From positions 38,965,505-39,029,504 of the forward strand of contig NC_084590.1 of assembly GCF_033807715.1 (NCBI RefSeq): a stretch of DNA of 64,000 nt. The letters are read 5' to 3'. The position numbers and the translations under genes are program-made. Origin of the DNA: Cololabis saira. Its lineage: Eukaryota > Chordata > Actinopteri > Beloniformes > Belonidae. Under the pieces are notes generated by a model. The model had not been told where the DNA came from and ran no database searches. It saw only the letters and a program-made list of their open reading frames with translations. Positions 58,201 to 64,000 of the stretch are shown piece after piece (within the stretch, counting starts at the first letter, position 1; each line of letters opens with the position of its first letter).

Positions 58201-58707
58201 CTTTACCTTTGGATGTTTTTTCTATATGCTTTTTTTTTTCTTTTGCATCCAACTTCATATTCATATCAGACCCTTTTCATTTCAGCTCTCAAATGCGTCT
58301 TTGTACAGAAGTCACTGCACTAACGCAATAATTACCTCTTTCTAAGCCTGAGCCTTGAAAGTGCCCGTCAGGCCTGTACTAGAGGAGCAGAATAAAATAT
58401 TTCTTTGCTCCATTTCGGTTAAAATGACCTCATGTCCACAGGATTAGGATTCATCTTCACATAGTAATAACCAGCCCCCTACATGGTTGTCCATGATTGG
58501 GAATTTATGCTAATTAGTGACCAGTGTGAGTACGCTGCCAATATGTGATTGATTGGTGGTCCTAAAACATAAACACAATTTTATTATCATATTAGATCAT
58601 TATGAAAGAAAGTGTCATATTTACATAGATTTAATGAATTAGTTGTAATGTGTTTGTCTCTTATTGTGAGACCCAAAGAACCAAATCAGTTAACAAAAAC
58701 AAAGAAA
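55261..58707. other. Unassigned DNA with a LINE-tail fragment
   Basis: 55975-56160 has CTTTATTTGTCAGTATACAT and TGCCTTGCTCAGGGGCCC, text common in fish LINE/SINE 3' regions. The rest is AT-rich; scattered short frames have no support. Confidence 0.4.
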
Positions 58708-59534
58708 ATTAAAGCTGCTAGCAGCGATGAACGGGCCCTCGCGCGTGCAATTTTCCCCAATAAAAGTCAAGGACTCAAAACTAAGTCCGATGACACCACC
58801 CATGACTCCTTATGTCAAACCATTCAAAAGTTATGCCAGAAAATAGGGACTATCAAATATCGACCAATCAAAAGAAGGGGCCGGGCTAATTTGCACCAAT
58901 TAAGGTGAAGAAGTCAAAACCGAGTTCGATGACACCACCCACGACTCTCTATGTCAAACCATTCAAAAGGTATGGCAGAAAGTAGGAACTATGAAATATG
59001 GACCAACCAGATTAAGGGGGGGGGGGGGGGGGGGGGCACGCTTTTTGGTCTCTATTGTCGCCACGGTAACGCTTTTGACTTTTGAGAAAAGTAATGCCAC
59101 ATTTTGATGTATAACACACCTGGGTGCACGTTACGGTTCGGGCCGCATTAACTGCCGAAGAAATGGCATAAATTGCGCCAAAATTACACGATTAATTCAA
59201 AATGGCCGACTTCCTGTTGGGTTTTGGCCATGGCGCCAAGAGACTTTTCTTTAAGTTGCGACATGTGACAGGTGTGTACCGATTTTCGTGCATGTATTGT
59301 GGGGCTTGAGGCACAAAGTTTTCTAGGGGGCCATTAGGCCACGCCCATTAATGCAAACCATTAAAAATCCAAAATTTTCACCAGGCCTGGCTTGCGTGCA
59401 AAATTTGGTGACTTTTGGGGCACATTTAGGGGGGCAAAAAGGCCCTCATTTCGTCGGAAGAAGGGAAAAAAAAAAACGAGAAAAATTCCTACAGATACAA
59501 TACGGCCTTCGCACTGTCAGTGCTCGGGCCCTAA
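58708..59534 (+). mobile_element. Helitron-like non-autonomous repeat
   Basis: Starts AATTAAAGCTGCTAGCAGCG and ends with a small hairpin GCACTGTCAGTGC, then TCGGGCCCTAA. A hairpin close to a terminal CTAA is what Helitron 3' ends show. Two internal blocks with GATGACACCACCCA repeat at about 58790 and 58930. A 21-G run lies at 59026-59046. No helicase coding. The 5' end does not show a clear TC, so the class is tentative. Confidence 0.55.
59026..59046 (+). repeat. Poly-G tract (21 G)
   Basis: Uninterrupted 21-guanine run inside the Helitron-like repeat. Confidence 0.9.
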
Positions 59535-59860
59535 TAAATTCTGTAGCTTTAAATTCCAACTTTATTTTCATACTGTTTCTAGTTTCTTTAGAGGTCGAAG
59601 AATAAAACGTTTTCATGGACAAGTTTAAGATTTTCAGGCAACCTCAGATTTGAAAAGTTTTTTTAAATGAACTCTCCTCTCCTATCATAGTTGGTTTAAT
59701 TTGGTGTCTAACTCTTGTAGGAGTTTAGTTATTATCATGCTGAAATTATATGAGGAAAAACACAATCATCTTCCCCACTACTCAAAACTGTGTTTGATGA
59801 AAGTACAGTTCAGTAATTGTCCTGAGGATCCCCATAGTAGTGCATACAGATAAACTAAAA

Positions 59861-60041
59861 CAGGGGTAGGCAATCCTGGTCCTCCAGAGCCACTGTCCTG
59901 CATGTTTTAGATGTCTGCTTGCATCAACACACCCCATTCTAACTACTGGTCGTCATCAGCTTGTCATCAAAGTCTGCACAAGTCTGTAGCAGGGACACCT
60001 AAAACATGCAGGCTCTTGAGGACCAGGGTTGGCTACCCCTG
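59861..60041. mobile_element. hAT-like MITE (CAGGGGTAGGC variant)
   Basis: Ends CAGGGGTAGGCAATCCTGGTCC and GGACCAGGGTTGGCTACCCCTG; interior contains CTGCATGTTTTAGATGTCTG as in the family at 10294. Flanking 8-mers are diverged. Confidence 0.75.
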
Positions 60042-61174
60042 GATTAAAGGGACAAACAATACAAGTTACAATTCAACCTTAGTGGAGTTGGCGAGGGAAT
60101 TGTCGTAAGTAAAGCTACATTTTTGGGATAAGAACTTTTGAACTTATATGTAAATGCATTGACATTAAGTACTTCCCTGGAATGTAACTAGCTGTCATTT
60201 CAGGTTATATGTGTACATACACAAAGAAATACGCTGTCATGTGAAAAACGAATGACACCCCCTCCATTCTCTCTAATAAATCATGCTAATTTGGAAAAAC
60301 TAAGTTCACCCTTACTGCTTCCACAGAAATTAAGAAAGCAGCCAGGTGCTGCTAACCAAATTCACTTCATTAGATGATTAATGAAGCAAAGGTTGCTGGC
60401 CTTCAGACTGATTAGTGTTATAAGACCTTTTTCAGACAATTTAAGTCCATCATTCACAAGTGGAAACGATTTAAGACTGTTGCTAATCTTTTCATGAGTT
60501 GAAGCCCCAGCAAATTTAGTAAAGGTCAGATCAAATATTCCTGCTAAAAACTACTAACTAAAATGGCTGTGACTCAGACTCTACAGGTCTTAGTTAACAT
60601 TGTAAGTATCAAAGTCCATCAGAGATTCTAGAGAAACTGCACAAGTAATGTTTTTTAAATATAAACAAACAAGCTGCAAAACATTTGGGACATGGTGTTT
60701 TGAACAGATGGTTTGTTTACAATGCATGGTGTGTACTGGGTGAAAACTAAGAACAGAACATCAGCACAAACACCTCGTGACAGCTGTAAAGATCAGTGTT
60801 GATGCATCTGAGCACCATGGAGTCAATTAGTTGACCACAAACTTTTCTGTTGGCCAGTGTGTTCTTGTGTCATATGTGCGATCATCTGTCCAATGGCTAA
60901 AGATCAGCTGAGATGGGATCATGAACAGGTCGACCGTCCGAGGTAAACCAGCAACAGCAGCACCTACAGTGGACAAAGAAAGATTGGAACGTGTTGCAGT
61001 GGGTTTTATCTTATTGTTGCTAATGCTGCTTTTACAGACTACTGAATCATGGGATTTGATACGTTTTTTTACTTGCTGGTTTTGCTTCTTTTTTTATTTA
61101 AATAATGACGCGAGTATATACCATATTTTGCTCTTGTTCATTCCTATTTTTAGGACTTGTTAAGAACTAAATCA
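60042..61174. other. Unassigned DNA
   Basis: No gene. Some phrases (GATCATGAACAGGT) hint at an old Tc1 copy, not enough to call. Confidence 0.35.
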
Positions 61175-61260
61175 TTTGGTGTTCAATTGAGTTCAATTCA
61201 GCTTTATTCATAAAGTGCCAAATCATAACAAATGTCATCTCAAGGCACTTCAGCAATACA
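61175..61260 (-). mobile_element. LINE 3'-tail fragment
   Basis: TTCAATTCAGCTTTATTCAT and GTCATCTCAAGGCACTT form the usual fish LINE tail, read antisense. Confidence 0.5.
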
Positions 61261-61290
61261 GTTCAACTCATTCCTAATTAGTCCAATTAA

Positions 61291-61766
61291 AGGAGACCTA
61301 TTATGGCATCTAATACCTATTTTAAACAGGCCTTGAATGTCTTAAAAACAAGCTTTTGATTTTATTTTTGCTAAATAAATTAGAAATTCAGCCTCTGAGC
61401 CATGTCTTTATCATCCCATTCTCTAACCTCATTATCTATGTGGGATTCTGAGTGGGCGAGGCTATGATAATGAAGCTCTGTGCTGATTGGCTGCCTGGAT
61501 GATGCGTAGAAAATGGCGGAAGCTCCGGCCGGCGGAGTTGCTGTTGTTGTTCCGGCCAGAGTTAGTTGTGGGCGTGGTTTCACGCATCGTTACATAACGA
61601 CAGGAGCAGAATCTTATTGGCTCGTAGAAGCCACATCACACTGGATGGATCATCCGGGCGGCTGTACAGACACTGCAGAATTTGGTTGCTTTCCTCCTTC
61701 TCTGAGTTGGCAGGCTGAGGGGAGACCACTTTATATATGTTAAAGCAAGAAAAAACCTCTTTTTCT
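61291..61766. mobile_element. TTAA MITE, right end lost
   Basis: Starts AGGAGACCTATTATGG after TTAA and matches 45889-46388 for about 470 bases, up to GTTAAAGCAAGA. The right inverted repeat is replaced by another TTAA element. Confidence 0.8.
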
Positions 61767-61770
61767 TTAA

Positions 61771-62105
61771 AGGAGCATGAGGCTCCTTTTAAGAAATGAG
61801 ACTCTCTAGCGCCACCCTTCGCCACGACGGCCGTCGGGGGTACTGCAGCCAACAGTGAAGCCGGCACGGGAGAACGCGCATGCAGCGTCATGTGACGTCA
61901 CATCCGCAGGACAGCGCGGGAAAAGCGGCCCCAGCCTTGCAGCACATTTTGCAGCACATTTTGCAGCACACAGCCTGTTCAAGGCAACAGAGAGATACAC
62001 TAGAGGGCTCATTCTTTTTGGTTTGGAACGCTTCATCTGACATTATTACTAGAAAAATTAAAATGTATACAATTCTTTTTCTCATAAATCCAGCCTCAAG
62101 GTCCT
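61771..62105. mobile_element. Second TTAA-target MITE
   Basis: Ends AGGAGCATGAGG and CCTCAAGGTCCT (two mismatches), each next to TTAA (61767-61770 and 62106-62109). Contains about three tandem TTTTGCAGCACA units at about 61940-61975 and a GC-rich centre. Confidence 0.75.
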
Positions 62106-62109
62106 TTAA

Positions 62110-63637
62110 TACAAAGCCAATAAAATAATAATTGCCTCTCTAAGGAAAGCAACGATTTGCATAAAACATTTTCTTCAATACAATCATGAGTACATGACAG
62201 TACATGAGTAGGCTCCAAATAAATAAATGCTGAAAAGGTCCTGTAAAGTAAAACCTTTGAAAATAGCAGGTGTACTTTTATTTGTTTTTCACGTGGCTAG
62301 ATTGTACTTTTGTACATTAATGTGTAATATCCAGTTGAGAAAACTATTGATTTCATAGAAACATTTCTATTTTTCAAACACACAATGTGATGCTCATTTG
62401 TAGACACATGGCTCCAGTAGTGATGATAAACAGTTGTGAATTTATACGGAGAAATGTTAATTAATGTGAGTCTAGTAGGTTGACTTTGAGTAAATGATTG
62501 AAGGAATCCATGTGAGTGAAGATGAAACATCCTTGCTTTGTGAGCTTTAGTTTGTGTCAATAACAGTACTTATTAAATGCAGTATAACAAGGGATAATGC
62601 TGCATCATCTTAGCATTGCTTTGTGTCATTTTGTGGTATTATTTTGTGTCAGATAAGTGTAAAAGTACTATAAATGTACAAATATAGAACAATATTTATA
62701 ATAATAATAAACTTGGTTACAAAGTGCAAGAACAATAAAATACAGTGCATATTGGATTAGAACATAAGACGGCAATAACCAAGTCTAAAATTAATAACAA
62801 TATTCACACCACAATAAAAGCTTTTCTAAAAAGGAATGCTTTCCCTCTGTCATCACAGAGGGAAAGCCTTGTTATAATACCATAATATTTGGCTTTTTAT
62901 TAGTGAACATAAAAGCATACAGTAATAACTAATTTATATTAGGGTCTTAAACAGTTTGGAGTCAGTTGTTTTATCTTATTGAACTTTTTATATATTCTAG
63001 TTACATAGTTAAATCTGTTAAATGTCCTCCTCTCAAAGCACATCAGTATATTTACTAATCATTGCTTATTTATGATATCAGGATATATTATCATTTTGTT
63101 TTATCTTATTTTAACGTATTTTTCAGTGGTGGTGAATATAATACACTACAGAAATATCTCTCTCCCATAGCGGCCCCTGACAGCTCCACTGTTTCAAATA
63201 TTTCACTTCCTGCCACAAATATTTTACGAAATGCCAAAGATCTTTACACATATCGTCATTATTGGACGAGTGACCTTTTCAGGGTGAAACCCACCTTTCA
63301 GCACATGACAGCTGAGATGCCGGCGGTGAAAACAATACAATTTATTTAGAAATAAATAAATAAACTACAGTTACTGTGAGAAAAACACAACTAACAGCAC
63401 AGCCACATCCCATGCAACTCTGTTTTGGTCAGTGCACGCTGCTGCAGTACCAAACCACCTTGTTTTCAACGATTTCATGCCCTGCATCTGGTCGCAGCTG
63501 CAGTCTGCTGTTTGACAAAATGCAGAACAAACAGATCTACAAATCCACTTGTTCTTGATGCCACTGACCTTTTAAAGAACTCTTGACATTTGTGTGGTTT
63601 TATCTCACTATTGTTTTATGTGGCCAGTATATCTTTC
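62110..63637. other. Unassigned DNA
   Basis: AT-rich with no gene or clear repeat. A short hairpin-like pair CTTTCCCTCTGTC and its complement lies at about 62840-62870. 63623-63637 is the left target duplication of the LINE that follows. Confidence 0.4.
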
Positions 63638-63919
63638 TTTTTTTTTTTTAACAATATGTTTATTGATTTTCGTTTTTTGACAGAACATACAGTCACAAAC
63701 AGTTTTCCAAATATTTCTGTGTAGCTTCAAAAAGTCTTTCTTTGCAGCCCTTTCAGGGCCATCATCAGTGTAATACTCTAGTCCATCATTAGACTTAAAC
63801 AGAAAGAACATGTTTTACTATGCTTTAAACAAAATGTCAAGAGCTGTGACATCCCAAACATCCCTCCTCCCCCCACCCTCAACAACCAACACTCAAGGGT
63901 GAATTAAATCAAATACAAA
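63638..63919 (-). mobile_element. 5'-truncated LINE insertion with 15-bp TSD
   Basis: A T-run at 63638-63650 (the poly-A tail on the minus strand) follows CCAGTATATCTTTCT (63623-63637), and the same 15-mer recurs at 63920-63934. About 280 bases of a LINE 3' end lie between. A textbook target-primed insertion and probably recent, as the duplication is perfect. Confidence 0.88.
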
Positions 63920-64000
63920 CCAGTATATCTTTCTACTGGCTGAGGAGAAAATTGTCCCTTGGGGATAATTAAGACGCCTGAGATCATCCAATTGAAATGT

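Larger units (their letters stand above)
43222..64000 (+). other. Open last intron of scaf4 or downstream DNA
   Basis: No proline-rich SCAF4 exon could be found. Repeats identified inside are listed separately. Stretches 43222-43805, 46393-50040 and 50812-54540 contain nothing I can assign. An open frame at 48205-48507 (ending before GTGAGT) has no recognised family. Confidence 0.5.

Overview
This is repeat-dense vertebrate DNA, most likely from a teleost fish. It has GT-AG introns, one long split gene, and piles of DNA transposons (hAT, Tc1/mariner, TTAA-target MITEs), LINE fragments and a tRNA-derived SINE. Nothing indicates bacterial organisation. Assignment to teleosts rests on the repeat types and on the resemblance of the split gene to vertebrate SCAF4; no species can be named.

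The backbone is one plus-strand gene, a SCAF4-like RNA polymerase II CTD-interacting SR-type factor. Sixteen coding exons can be joined in one continuous reading frame (564 codons). They run from a start codon at 9399 to a splice donor after 43221. They encode the N-terminal CTD-interacting domain, a low-complexity linker, an arginine/serine-rich stretch and one RRM. The proline-rich C-terminal half expected for SCAF4 was not found between 43222 and 64000, so the gene appears to continue beyond the window. Three introns have been inflated by mobile DNA: 14156-24550, 28578-42069 and the last, open one.

Layout: 1-9100 is upstream repeat DNA with MITEs, two related hAT copies (one interrupted by a third element), a 370-bp fold-back and a 1.1-kb near-palindrome. 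9180-9428 is the promoter and first exon. 9429-14155 holds exons 2-9, with a nested hAT MITE and a LINE remnant in intron 1. 14156-24550 is intron 9, filled by a 4-kb BED-finger hAT element and an antisense L1-like LINE, each with further insertions. 24551-28577 holds exons 10-12. 28578-42069 is intron 12. 42070-43221 holds exons 13-16. 43222-64000 is mostly decayed repeats.

The most interesting object is in intron 12: a roughly 3-kb element (36136-39165) with about 255-bp terminal inverted repeats and an inferred 3-bp CTT target duplication. It carries a long unbroken ORF (36734-38770). The predicted protein has seven acidic residues arranged like the FEN1/XPG nuclease active site, including the exact 52-residue gap and the downstream I-G of the helix-turn-helix. 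A nine-cysteine CXC-like module follows at the C-terminus. No DDE transposase is visible beside it. From memory, pairing of an XPG-type nuclease with a cysteine finger and short 3-4 bp duplications is reminiscent of the AcademX group of DNA transposons; this needs a database test.
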